From positions 1 to 25,445 of the forward strand of contig DATMIW010000021.1 in the NCBI GenBank assembly GCA_035554115.1: a DNA stretch of 25,445 nt, in the 5' to 3' direction. This document shows positions 14,631 to 22,548 of this stretch, in pieces (within the stretch, counting starts at the first letter, position 1; every line of letters begins with the position of its first letter). The notes under the pieces were generated by a model that was not told where the DNA came from, made no database searches, and saw nothing but the letters and a program-made list of their open reading frames with translations. This DNA is from CAXTSE01 sp035554115 (GTDB lineage Bacteria; Actinomycetota; Actinomycetes; Actinomycetales; Microbacteriaceae). Position numbers and translations under genes: made by a program.

Positions 14631-15644
14631 TTAGCGCAGGGGATGGAGTTGCGCGACGACGGGGCGGTGGTCGCTGCCGGAGCCATCATTCGAAGCGATA
14701 ACGCGGAACCCGGTGACCTTCCAGCCGTCGCTGGCAAGCACGTGATCGATAGGCGCGCCGATAAGGGAGGGTAGGGCTGTCGGCCAGGTACCGACCGCCG
14801 CGTTCCCGGTTGCGAGTGCTGCGTCACGGCAGTCGCCGAGGTCGCCCGTCGATCCGGCGCGGAGGCCCGAGTAGTGGTCAAGAGTCGAGTTGAGGTCGCC
14901 GGCCACGATCACGTTCGGCAGCTCGCAGCGGTCGGCGAGCCACGTCAGCCCGGCGCGCCAGTGAGCCATCTCTCCGGGGACGGGGGCCACCGGATGCGCC
15001 GCCACGATCACCGGACCGGTGCCGTCTGTGGGCCGGGCCAACAGGCTGGGCAGCGGGTGGGTGGTTCCGACGGAGTCATCCAGCTTGTAGCTGCCAAGCC
15101 GCGCCGAAATAAGGAGCGAGGTCGTACGTGCCTTGGAAATCTTGTCGAGGCTGAGGTGCAGCACCTGCATCTTCTGGCCGCGCTGCATCATCACATTCGC
15201 GGCTGCTTCAGCGGCGGCTGCCGAGGTCTCGGGCAAAACGACGATATCCGCGTGTTCAGCGAGTGCGAGGGCGGCGATGCCCCCGGCTCCCGGCGCATCG
15301 CCGAGAGTGTTCCAACTGAGCACGGTGATGTCGCTGTCTCCGGCGGTTTCGAAGCCCGGGCCGCCCGCTCCCCGTGTGCCGAGCAGCGCCAGGGTGAGGG
15401 CGCCGAAGACAATGAGCATCACAGCCAAGGAGGCACTAAAACGTCGAGCTGCCCGAGTCGCCAGCGCGATGACGATCAGCACCACCACAAGGACAGCGGC
15501 GACAACGATCGCGAGACCGCGCAAGGAGACCACCTGGGCGACAAGCGGTGTGCGTTCGAGGCCGAACAACTGCGGCCACACAGCGAGAGTCAGCACACCC
15601 GCGGTCGCGACCAGGACTGCGGCGGCGAGGATGCGACGGAACAT
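14631..15644 (-). CDS. Membrane-tethered endonuclease/exonuclease/phosphatase-family hydrolase
   Basis: A 337-residue protein. Three membrane helices (about 5-24, 44-66, 73-93) precede an EEP-fold catalytic domain. Its motifs are in order: ITVLSWNTLG (Asn), VVLPETS (Glu metal ligand), VAAHPVAPVPGEMAHW (His), VIVAGDLNST (Asp and Asn), and IDHVLAS with GSDHRPVVAQL (terminal Asp-His pair). Membrane-anchored EEP proteins act on diverse phosphodiesters, from nucleic acids to phospholipids; the substrate here is unknown. With one or three helices the domain would lie outside the membrane. TAGGCT lies 9 nt before the ATG, giving a very short leader. Upstream partner of pepP. Confidence 0.8.
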   Translation of the reverse strand: MFRRILAAAVLVATAGVLTLAVWPQLFGLERTPLVAQVVSLRGLAIVVAAVLVVVLIVIALATRAARRFSASLAVMLIVFGALTLALLGTRGAGGPGFETAGDSDITVLSWNTLGDAPGAGGIAALALAEHADIVVLPETSAAAAEAAANVMMQRGQKMQVLHLSLDKISKARTTSLLISARLGSYKLDDSVGTTHPLPSLLARPTDGTGPVIVAAHPVAPVPGEMAHWRAGLTWLADRCELPNVIVAGDLNSTLDHYSGLRAGSTGDLGDCRDAALATGNAAVGTWPTALPSLIGAPIDHVLASDGWKVTGFRVIASNDGSGSDHRPVVAQLHPLR

Positions 15645-15736
15645 GGCTCACTGAGCCTACCCAGCGATCCTGGGCAGTCCCGCCATGGGAATGGGGTGGC
15701 CAGGAATATTGGCTTGGGCAGGAATACAGTGGAGTG
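15645..15736. promoter_or_regulatory. Divergent promoters of the EEP-family and PHP genes
   Basis: Minus-strand TAGGCT (15659-15654) is 9 nt before the ATG at 15644. Plus-strand TACAGT (15725-15730) is 6 nt before the ATG at 15737. The octamer CAGGAATA occurs twice, at 15701-15708 and 15719-15726, 18 bp apart, with the second copy touching the PHP -10; this spacing could be an operator but may be chance. Confidence 0.5.
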
Positions 15737-16591
15737 ATGTCCGTCATCGACCTGCACACGCACAGCAGCGTCTCGGACGGAACCCAGACCCCGGCAGAGC
15801 TGATCGCTGCCGCGGTCGCCGCTGGCATCGATGTGGTCGCGCTCACGGATCACGATTCCACGGCGGGCTGGGACGAAGCCTTCGAGGCCGCGCGCGGCAC
15901 GCCGATCACGGTCGTCCCCGGCCTCGAATTGAGCACCCAGATCGCCGGCACAAGCGTCCATATTCTGGGATATCTGGTCGATCCGGCCGAGCCGGGACTC
16001 GTTGAGGGCACCGCCCTCATCCGCGCCGAACGGCTGTCCCGGGCGGAGTCGATGGTCGGGCGGATTGGGCGCGATTACCACCTGACTTGGGATGACGTGC
16101 TCGCGCAGACGACTCCCGGTGCCACGGTCGGTCGGCCCCATATTGCCGACGCGCTGGTGGCGCGCGGGCATGTGGCGGATCGCATGGAGGCGTTCAGCGG
16201 CATCCTGCATTGGAAGGGCGGCTACTACCGTTCGCACCCCGCGCCGACACCGCTCGAGGGCGTCGAACTCATCGTGGGCGCCGGGGGAGTGCCGGTCATC
16301 GCCCACCCCGGCGGTCGCGGCCCGGACCGGATTCTGCACAACGGGGTGTTCGAGAAGCTCGTGGATGCCGGCCTATTCGGCCTCGAAGTGCGGCACCGCG
16401 ACAACTCACCCGCCGACCAGGTGAAGTGGGCGGAGGTCGCCCGCCGGTTCGGCCTGGTTGAAACCGGGTCGAGCGACTTCCACGGGCTCGGCAAGCCCAA
16501 CGTGCTGGCCGAAAACACCACGACGCCAGAGGCATATGCCGCAATAGTTGCGGCTGCCACCGGCGCCGTGCCGTTTACCGAGCCCGGCTAG
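15737..16591 (+). CDS. PHP-domain phosphoesterase (TrpH/RNase AM-like)
   Basis: A 284-residue PHP-superfamily metal hydrolase. Metal-binding motifs in order are IDLHTHSSVSDG, ALTDHDST, GLELST, VHILGYLVD, PVIAHPGG and GSSDFHG. The overall layout matches the single-domain YciV/TrpH group, whose characterised members act as 3',5'-nucleotide bisphosphatases or 5'-3' exoribonucleases. A role in RNA end trimming or in recycling pAp-like nucleotides is therefore an inference. The frame is open upstream to 15548, but ATG 15737 starts directly at the first metal motif and has TACAGT 6 nt upstream. Its stop overlaps that of the convergent helicase gene by 4 bp. Confidence 0.87.
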   Translation: MSVIDLHTHSSVSDGTQTPAELIAAAVAAGIDVVALTDHDSTAGWDEAFEAARGTPITVVPGLELSTQIAGTSVHILGYLVDPAEPGLVEGTALIRAERLSRAESMVGRIGRDYHLTWDDVLAQTTPGATVGRPHIADALVARGHVADRMEAFSGILHWKGGYYRSHPAPTPLEGVELIVGAGGVPVIAHPGGRGPDRILHNGVFEKLVDAGLFGLEVRHRDNSPADQVKWAEVARRFGLVETGSSDFHGLGKPNVLAENTTTPEAYAAIVAAATGAVPFTEPG

Positions 16592-17961
16592 ACGACGGGC
16601 CCTGTCGCGGCGCCCCCGACCGCACCGCCGCGGCGACGCCGGGTGCGCTTGCGACGGGCCGGCGTGCTGCCGTCATGCGTTCCGCCGCCTTCGCCTTCGG
16701 CGCGAGGGGTCTCGTCACGTTTCTCCCGCGGAGGGCGGTGCTGAGCGGGGGCCTTCTCGGTGTGAGGAGCCGCGGGCGAGGGCTTGAGCCGACCCTTCGC
16801 TCCGACCGGAATATCGAGGTCTTCGAAGAGGTGGGGGGACGAGGAATAGGTTTCCACGGGCTCCGGCTGCCCGAACTCGAGACCCTTGTTGATGAGAGCC
16901 CATTTGTGCATGTCGGCCCAGTCAACGAAGGTGACGGCGATCCCCGTCTTGCCGGCCCGGCCCGTGCGGCCGGCGCGGTGCAGATAGGTGTCGGGGTCAT
17001 CGGGAACCGTGTGATTGATGACATGGGTGACGTCGTTCACGTCGATACCGCGCGCCGCGACATCGGTCGCGATGAGAATGTCTTTCTTCCCGGCCTTGAA
17101 CGCGACCATTGCGCGTTCGCGCTGTTCCTGGTTGAGGTCGCCGTGCACGGCTGCGGCATTGAACCCGCGATCGCCGAGCTCTTCGACCAGTTTCGCAGCG
17201 GCGCGCTTGGTGCGGGTGAAGATCACGGTCTTGCCGCGTCCCTCCGCCTGCAGGATGCGGGCGACGACTTCGTCCTTGTCGAGCGAGTGGGCCCGGTAGA
17301 TGACGTGCTTGATGTTCGCCTGGGTGAGGCCCTCATCCGGATCTGTGGCGCGGATATGGATGGGCTTGTTCATGAAGCGTCGGGCGAGGGCGACGACCGG
17401 GCCTGGCATCGTCGCCGAGAAGAGCATCGTGTGACGGGTCGGCTGCGTTTGCGCGAAAAGCTTCTCGACATCGGGCAGGAAGCCCAGGTCGAGCATCTTG
17501 TCGGCCTCATCGAGCACCATCACGGTGACATCTTTCAAGCTCAGGAGCCGCTGACCCGCGAGGTCGAGCAGACGACCAGGCGTGCCAACGACGATCTGAG
17601 CGCCGGCCTTGAGCTGTTCGACCTGACCCTCATAGGCCTTGCCGCCATAGATCGCCACGACCTTCGTCTCACGGTTGCCCGCCGCGAGCTCGAGGTCTTC
17701 GGCGACCTGCACGCAGAGCTCACGCGTGGGGACGACGACGAGCGCCTGGACGCCCGGTCCGGGGTTCAGACCGAGGGACTGGATAAGAGGCAGGCCGAAG
17801 CCGAACGTCTTGCCGGTGCCGGTCTTTGCCTGCCCGATAATGTCCTGACGCGAAAGCGCGAGGGGGATGGTCTGAGCCTGAATCGGGAAGGGATCGATAA
17901 TCCCTTGAGATGCGAGGGCCTCGACCATGTCTTGGTCGATATTGAGATCGCTGAAAGTCAC
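16588..17961 (-). CDS. rhlE: DEAD-box ATP-dependent RNA helicase
   Basis: A 457-residue DEAD-box helicase that remodels RNA, possibly in ribosome assembly or mRNA decay. Motifs in order: Q motif (FSDLNIDQ to PFPIQAQ, 3-30), AKTGTGKT (45-52), PTREL (78-82), TPGR (127-130), DEAD (151-154), SAT (182-184), VIFTRTK, IATDVAARGIDV and HRAGRTGRAG. The tail from about residue 385 is a low-complexity linker rich in Pro and Glu, ending in a basic patch (RRKRTRRRRGG) that would bind RNA nonspecifically. Rv3211 (rhlE) has the same neighbour in mycobacteria. TACACT (17997-17992) would give a leader of roughly 25 nt with a weak AGG site, unlike most genes here. Confidence 0.93.
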   Translation of the reverse strand: MTFSDLNIDQDMVEALASQGIIDPFPIQAQTIPLALSRQDIIGQAKTGTGKTFGFGLPLIQSLGLNPGPGVQALVVVPTRELCVQVAEDLELAAGNRETKVVAIYGGKAYEGQVEQLKAGAQIVVGTPGRLLDLAGQRLLSLKDVTVMVLDEADKMLDLGFLPDVEKLFAQTQPTRHTMLFSATMPGPVVALARRFMNKPIHIRATDPDEGLTQANIKHVIYRAHSLDKDEVVARILQAEGRGKTVIFTRTKRAAAKLVEELGDRGFNAAAVHGDLNQEQRERAMVAFKAGKKDILIATDVAARGIDVNDVTHVINHTVPDDPDTYLHRAGRTGRAGKTGIAVTFVDWADMHKWALINKGLEFGQPEPVETYSSSPHLFEDLDIPVGAKGRLKPSPAAPHTEKAPAQHRPPREKRDETPRAEGEGGGTHDGSTPARRKRTRRRRGGAVGGAATGPVV

Positions 17962-18040
17962 GGAGAACCTGTCTAGAAAGGTGAAGGCCTCAGTGTACCG
18001 GGAGGCGGGTGCGAGGAGCCCCTCCGGCTAGGCTGAGGGC
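17962..18040. promoter_or_regulatory. Divergent promoters of the helicase and ferritin-like genes
   Basis: Minus-strand TACACT (17997-17992) lies 30 bp before the helicase ATG and so leaves a leader. Plus-strand TAGGCT (18029-18034) lies 6 nt before GTG 18041, predicting a leaderless mRNA. Confidence 0.5.
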
Positions 18041-18757
18041 GTGCTGGGGATTTTCAAGAGACGCAAGCGGCCGCGTGGCACAGCGCCGGTAATCGTGTCT
18101 CGTTCCGACACGGTAGCGGTTGCGCGTGTCGAGCTCGCGGAACTTGCGCCCGAGAACGATGTATATCTCGGTCGCCTCGGCTATCTCACCCTCGTCCTGT
18201 TCGAGAACCTCAGCCGCGCCGTTACCTCGGCCCCGACAACGGCGGCGAAGACGCGGTTGAGCGTCGCGGCGGCGGAAGTGCTGGATGCGCACGAGGGTCT
18301 CGTAACCGAAATGCGCCGTCTGGGCATCGACCCTGTCGCCGCAATGGATCCGTTCCGGGCTGAACTTGACGACTTCCAGCGCCGCACCATGGGCACGGAC
18401 TGGCACGAGATTCTCGTCACGTGTTACCTCACTGCAGGTTTCCTCAGTGACTTCTTCTCGGGACTGGCCGCGGGGCTCCCGGCTCAGGTCTCGTCACGCG
18501 TGTCGGATCTGCTCGACGTGGATGCGGGAGAAGCAGTGCTGGTCGAAGAGCTGCGTGCGGCGATTGACGCGTCCCCGCGCCTGGCCTCCCGACTCGCAAT
18601 GTGGGGGCGGCGACTCGTGGGCGACACGATGCTCGTTGCGCGACGGTCTCTTGCGATCGGCCGTGAGGCTCCCGGAGAAGAGCGCATCGAGCCGGTGTTC
18701 ACCGAGCTGATCGCGGCGCACACTCGGCGCATGGATGCGCTCGGCCTCACCGCCTAG
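18041..18757 (+). CDS. Ferritin-like-fold protein (MiaE_2-like)
   Basis: A 238-residue protein that appears mostly helical after a basic N-terminus (FKRRKRPRG). It matches the actinobacterial ferritin-like group related to tRNA hydroxylase MiaE, a four-helix bundle that can hold two irons. Possible ligands spaced along the helices are Glu55 (LFENLSR), His84/Glu85 (DAHEG), His122/Glu123 (WHEI), Glu169/170 (VEEL) and Glu222 with His227 (TELIAAHTRR). The full E-ExxH set is not obvious, so diiron function is uncertain. As I recall, Rv3210c sits beside rhlE in the same way. GTG 18041 is supported by TAGGCT 6 nt upstream. Confidence 0.78.
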   Translation: MLGIFKRRKRPRGTAPVIVSRSDTVAVARVELAELAPENDVYLGRLGYLTLVLFENLSRAVTSAPTTAAKTRLSVAAAEVLDAHEGLVTEMRRLGIDPVAAMDPFRAELDDFQRRTMGTDWHEILVTCYLTAGFLSDFFSGLAAGLPAQVSSRVSDLLDVDAGEAVLVEELRAAIDASPRLASRLAMWGRRLVGDTMLVARRSLAIGREAPGEERIEPVFTELIAAHTRRMDALGLTA

Positions 18758-18789
18758 CCACAAGTCGAGTCCCAGAAGAGACCTAGGCG
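18751..18789. terminator. Weak inverted repeat spanning two convergent stop codons
   Basis: CGCCTAG at 18751-18757 and CTAGGCG at 18783-18789 are perfect 7-bp inverted arms with a 25-nt loop. Each arm contains the TAG stop of one gene (the ferritin-like gene on plus, the small membrane protein on minus). It could end both transcripts weakly. No T-tract. Confidence 0.3.
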
Positions 18790-19079
18790 CGGCCTCCGGA
18801 GAGGTGATGCAGCATCCGGGAATCGCTGGTACGCCGCCAGCGCACGAGCAGAGTTGCCGAGAGCACAGCCGCGATAGTGGCGGCACCGAGGGAGACGACC
18901 CAGATCCAGCCGCCGTCGAATCTCCAGCCGAGCCAGAGGAGCCCCACCCACACCGTGGCTGTTACGACCGCGCCGACGGCGGGAAGTAGCGCGAGCCCAT
19001 AGAGCCCGTGGCCCGGCAAGAGGTAGCGCAGCAGGGCTCCGATGCAGGCGCCGATCACGGTGACGTAGACGAGCTCCAT
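18783..19079 (-). CDS. Small membrane protein with three predicted helices
   Basis: A 98-residue protein with hydrophobic segments at about 3-19, 25-51 and 57-80, and a basic C-terminus (RWRRTSDSR) that would face the cytoplasm. Gly and Ala are frequent in the helices. No family is recognised. The ATG at 19079 has TAGGAT 7 nt upstream, which supports a separate leaderless transcript, although the gene also lies 29 nt after DUF3107 in the same direction and could be co-transcribed. Coding is supported by the clear helix pattern. Confidence 0.7.
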   Translation of the reverse strand: MELVYVTVIGACIGALLRYLLPGHGLYGLALLPAVGAVVTATVWVGLLWLGWRFDGGWIWVVSLGAATIAAVLSATLLVRWRRTSDSRMLHHLSGGRA

Positions 19080-19108
19080 GGCCGCGATCCTATTAGGAAG
19101 GCGTTGAG

Positions 19109-19333
19109 CTACGCGACGAACCCGACGCGGCGCGATTCTTCGCTGCCCACCTCGAGATAGGAGAACGAGGCAGTCGGGACGATGTAGCGCTTGCCTTTGT
19201 CGTCGCTCAAGGTGAAGAACTTGGCGTCTGCGTCAAGAGCTGTCGACACGATCTTCTCGATTTCGGCCGACGACTGCGAGGTCTCGAACGCGATTTCACG
19301 GGGGCTGTTGGCGATGCCGATGCGAATGTCCAC
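19109..19333 (-). CDS. DUF3107 family small protein
   Basis: A 74-residue protein. It starts MDIRIGIANSPREIAFETSQ and continues through DDKGKRYIVPTASFSYLEVG, the conserved pattern of the actinobacterial DUF3107 (TB9.4-like, Rv3208A) family. It looks like a small alpha/beta protein that may bind an ATP-like ligand or another protein, but no role is established. The GTG start is set by TACTCT (19345-19340), 6 nt upstream. It diverges from adnA across 86 bp, and its closeness to rhlE and adnAB is shared with mycobacteria. Confidence 0.88.
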   Translation of the reverse strand: MDIRIGIANSPREIAFETSQSSAEIEKIVSTALDADAKFFTLSDDKGKRYIVPTASFSYLEVGSEESRRVGFVA

Positions 19334-19419
19334 GACGTCAGAGTACGGGATGGCCTCGTAGCGATCGCGCGCGTTTCGCCCTGGGCAGAACGTCGGTGCC
19401 CGTCACTACCCTGGAACGC
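19334..19419. promoter_or_regulatory. Divergent promoters of DUF3107 and adnA
   Basis: Minus-strand TACTCT (19345-19340) lies 6 nt before GTG 19333. Plus-strand TACCCT (19407-19412) lies 7 nt before GTG 19420. No Shine-Dalgarno is visible at either start. Confidence 0.55.
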
Positions 19420-22400
19420 GTGACCGACCCCCTCCTTCTTGACGCTTCCCAGCGAGCCGTGCTCGGCCTGCCTGTGGGGCAGACGGCCGTCGTCGTGGGA
19501 GCGCCAGGATCGGGCAAAACAACGACCCTGGTCGAATTCGCCGCCGATCGGGTCGAGCACCACGGGCTCGCACCTGATGAGCTTCTGATCATTGCTGCCG
19601 ATCGGCACTCGGCGACGGTGCTTCGAGACAGGGTGGCGGTGCGCCTGGGGGTAGTCACATCCGGCCCGCTCGCCCGAACGGCGGCGGCGGTTGCCTTTGA
19701 GGCGGTTACAGCGCGAGCTCTCGCCGAGATGGTGCCGGCTCCGGCTCTTCTGTCGGGCGCCGATCACGACACGATCATTCGCGAACTGCTTATTGGCGAT
19801 CACGAGCGGGGTGATCGTCTCGCCTGGCCCGAGCACCTCGATTGGCCGGTGCGATCACTGCGCGTGTTCCGCACTGAATTGCGTGAACTCATGATGCGCG
19901 CCACTGAGCACGGACTCGAAGCTGACGATCTGCGTCGGCTCGCGGGCCCCGCCCGGCGACCCGAGTGGCATGCTGCGGCGACCTTCATTGAGCAGTATCG
20001 CCAGGTGATCGCGTCGGTCCGCTCCGATCGTCTCGACCCGGCAGAGCTGCTCGCCTTCGCCGAGGCGGCCGTTGACGACGGACTTCAGGGGGAGAGGCTG
20101 CGCGGCGTTCGCCTCATCCTGGTCGACGACCTCCAGCAAATTACCGAGGGCACCGTTCGGCTGCTCGCGGCGTTCGTTCGCTCCGGTGCGGCGGTTGTTG
20201 CATTCGGCGACCCGGACGTTGCGACCAACGGATTTCGGGGTGGCGAGGCCGACATTTTCGGGCGGTTGGGGGCGCGGCTCGGGGTCTCCGCTCAGCGGGT
20301 GGTGCTCGAAACCGTGCATCGGCACGGGCCGGAACTGCGAGCTGTCACGCAGACCGTCACAGGGCATATCGGCACGGCGGGCCAGGGAATGCAGCGTGCG
20401 GCGTCAGCGCATCTTTCGCGAGCCGATGTGGTTGGCGATGGGTCTGAGTCCGCTGCGACCGCGAGTGGTGTCGCCGAGCCGATCCGGTCGATCTCGGGTG
20501 CAAGCGCATCGGCGGTGAATCGGGCGATAGCGCGCCAATTGCGCGAACGACATCTGCTGGAAGGCGTGCCCTGGTCTCAGCTGGCCATCATCGTCCACTC
20601 GAGCAGTGCCATCCCCGACATCGTCCGCTCGATGGCTGCAGCCCAAGTTCCGACCCGCACCCTGATGGGGGGTCAAGCTGTTCGTGATCAGGCGGCCGCT
20701 GCGGCGCTGCTCCGGATCGTTGAGGTCGCCATCGCCCGTGTCGAGCTTGACGGTGCTTCTGCCGGGGAGCTTCTGGTGGGTCCATTCGGTGCGCTTGACT
20801 CGGTCGGGCTGCGCCGGCTCCGCCGCGAGTTGCGAGCCGAAGAACTGGACGGTGGCGGCACGCGCACCGCGGATGCTCTTCTTGTCGAAGCCCTCGGTGA
20901 TCCGGCACGATTCGCCACGATCGACCACGCCGTCGGACGCGCGGCTCGGAAGTTGGCGACCTTGTTGGCGGCGGTGCGCGAATCTCATGCCGCCGGTGGG
21001 TCCGCAGAAGAGGTGCTGTGGGCGGCATGGGAAGGCGCAGGTGTCGCTGAGGCGTGGCGGCGGCAGGCTCTGGGGGGTGGCATCGCGGCCGATGAGGCCA
21101 ATCGCGCCCTGGACGGAATCGTCGCCCTGTTCACGGCCGCACGACGCTATGTCGAGCGCATGCCGACGGGGACGGCAGACGCCTTCCTCTCCGAAGTGCT
21201 CGACGCTGAGGTCCCGGAAGACACCCTCGCCCCGCAAGCAGACGCCGATTCGGTGCTCGTCGTCACTCCGTCGGGTGCGTCCGGTCGAGAATTCGACACG
21301 GTAGTGGTGACAGGTCTTCAGGAGGGGCAGTGGCCGAATGTGCGCCCCCGTGGTTCGCTCTTGGGGGCACCGGACCTGGTGGCTGCGACCGCGGGACGTC
21401 TCGATGCATCGATCGACTCTCGGCGAGAGGTTCTCGCAGACGAACTACGGACCCTGGCTCTCGCCGTCTCACGTCCCCGCTCGAGACTCATCATTGCCGC
21501 AATAGACAGTGACGACGAGACCCCGAGCTCCTTCTTCTCACTCCTCGGGCGGACAGCGACTCCTGCGGTGTCAGATGCGCCGCAGCTCACACTGCGCGGG
21601 CTCACGGGACGACTCCGCCGAGTGCTGACCTCCGCGCGTGCTGAGAGGGAACTCGACTCCGCTGCCGCTGCCCTCGCGGCATTTGCCGACGCCGACGTTG
21701 CGGGTGCCGCGCCCCGGACCTGGCGCGGAATGATCCCGGTGTCGACGGAGGCGCCGCTGTGGGACCTCGACGACCCGGAGGTCCGAGTTCCTGTGTCGCC
21801 CTCGAAACTTGACGAAGTCGAGCGCTCGCCCATGGAGTGGTTTGTTTCGGCAATGGCGGGCGGGGGGTCGGGTTTGTCGGCCAATGTCGGCACCCTGGTG
21901 CATGACGTTCTCGAACACGCCGAATCTTCTGACGCGGACGAGCTCTGGGCGGCCCTGGAATCGCGGTGGGGTGAACTGGCCTTCGAGTCGGAATGGCAGG
22001 CCGAGATCCAGCGCGTGGCGGCCCGACGGGCAATCGAAGCGCTCGCCGCATATTTGACCCATTTCGTGCGAGACGGTGCCGTACTCGTTTCGGCTGAAGG
22101 CGAGTTCCGCCTCGACCTCGCTCCCGCCGTCTTGACCGGCAAGATCGACCGAGTCGAGAGCCGCGACAGCGGCATCGTGATTGTGGACCTCAAGACGGGC
22201 AGCGTGAAGTCGGCGCAGGACGCGGTTGACCACCCCCAGCTGGGCGCCTATCAGGTGGCCTACGCCGACGGGGCCATCGACAATCTCCCGGACGGTCATC
22301 AACCGGGGGGCGCGGCGCTGTTGTTTACGAAGAAGGGCAGTGGTCGAGGAGCGGCAAAGGTCCCGTACACCGTCCTCCATCAGGAAGCGTTTGACGCGGA

Positions 22401-22548
22401 ACGACTTGAGCAGTTCCGTTCTCGTGTGAGGGCCGCGGCGCAGCGAATGGTCGGTCCCGTGCTCGAGGCAGCGGTGATCGACGATCCGTGGGCATATGGC
22501 GGCGAAATCCGCCGGGTCCATCTGCCGGGGGAGGTTTCGGGTGACTGA
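19420..22548 (+). CDS. adnA: AdnA-like UvrD/RecB-type helicase-nuclease subunit
   Basis: A 1042-residue subunit of a heterodimeric DNA end-resection motor-nuclease. The N-terminal UvrD-type motor has Walker A GAPGSGKT (27-34), Walker B LILVDDLQQ (232-240), a changed motif III (FGDPDVATNGFRGG) and a weak motif VI (LALAVSRPRSRL), suggesting a weaker motor than AdnB. The C-terminal PD-(D/E)xK nuclease has His828 (GTLVHDVLEH), Asp910 (GKIDRV), Asp923 and Lys925 (VDLKTG), and a QVAYADG segment, so the active site looks intact. I see no Cys in the protein, so an Fe-S cluster in the nuclease is not possible. GTG 19420 is chosen for TACCCT 7 nt upstream; GTG 19396 is the alternative. It overlaps adnB by 8 nt. 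Confidence 0.88.
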   Translation: MTDPLLLDASQRAVLGLPVGQTAVVVGAPGSGKTTTLVEFAADRVEHHGLAPDELLIIAADRHSATVLRDRVAVRLGVVTSGPLARTAAAVAFEAVTARALAEMVPAPALLSGADHDTIIRELLIGDHERGDRLAWPEHLDWPVRSLRVFRTELRELMMRATEHGLEADDLRRLAGPARRPEWHAAATFIEQYRQVIASVRSDRLDPAELLAFAEAAVDDGLQGERLRGVRLILVDDLQQITEGTVRLLAAFVRSGAAVVAFGDPDVATNGFRGGEADIFGRLGARLGVSAQRVVLETVHRHGPELRAVTQTVTGHIGTAGQGMQRAASAHLSRADVVGDGSESAATASGVAEPIRSISGASASAVNRAIARQLRERHLLEGVPWSQLAIIVHSSSAIPDIVRSMAAAQVPTRTLMGGQAVRDQAAAAALLRIVEVAIARVELDGASAGELLVGPFGALDSVGLRRLRRELRAEELDGGGTRTADALLVEALGDPARFATIDHAVGRAARKLATLLAAVRESHAAGGSAEEVLWAAWEGAGVAEAWRRQALGGGIAADEANRALDGIVALFTAARRYVERMPTGTADAFLSEVLDAEVPEDTLAPQADADSVLVVTPSGASGREFDTVVVTGLQEGQWPNVRPRGSLLGAPDLVAATAGRLDASIDSRREVLADELRTLALAVSRPRSRLIIAAIDSDDETPSSFFSLLGRTATPAVSDAPQLTLRGLTGRLRRVLTSARAERELDSAAAALAAFADADVAGAAPRTWRGMIPVSTEAPLWDLDDPEVRVPVSPSKLDEVERSPMEWFVSAMAGGGSGLSANVGTLVHDVLEHAESSDADELWAALESRWGELAFESEWQAEIQRVAARRAIEALAAYLTHFVRDGAVLVSAEGEFRLDLAPAVLTGKIDRVESRDSGIVIVDLKTGSVKSAQDAVDHPQLGAYQVAYADGAIDNLPDGHQPGGAALLFTKKGSGRGAAKVPYTVLHQEAFDAERLEQFRSRVRAAAQRMVGPVLEAAVIDDPWAYGGEIRRVHLPGEVSGD

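Noticed and set aside
15701..15726. CAGGAATA direct repeats as a firm operator
   Set aside because: Only two 8-bp copies exist and no matching regulator is nearby, so I mention it only within the promoter entry.
16675..17976. 433-codon open frame on the plus strand across the helicase gene
   Set aside because: It is the exact antisense of the DEAD-box helicase, whose motifs are complete. The plus-strand product has no recognisable domain; GC-rich codons often leave the opposite frame open.
20404..21237. Minus-strand open frame inside adnA
   Set aside because: Shadow of adnA, with no family resemblance and no start context.
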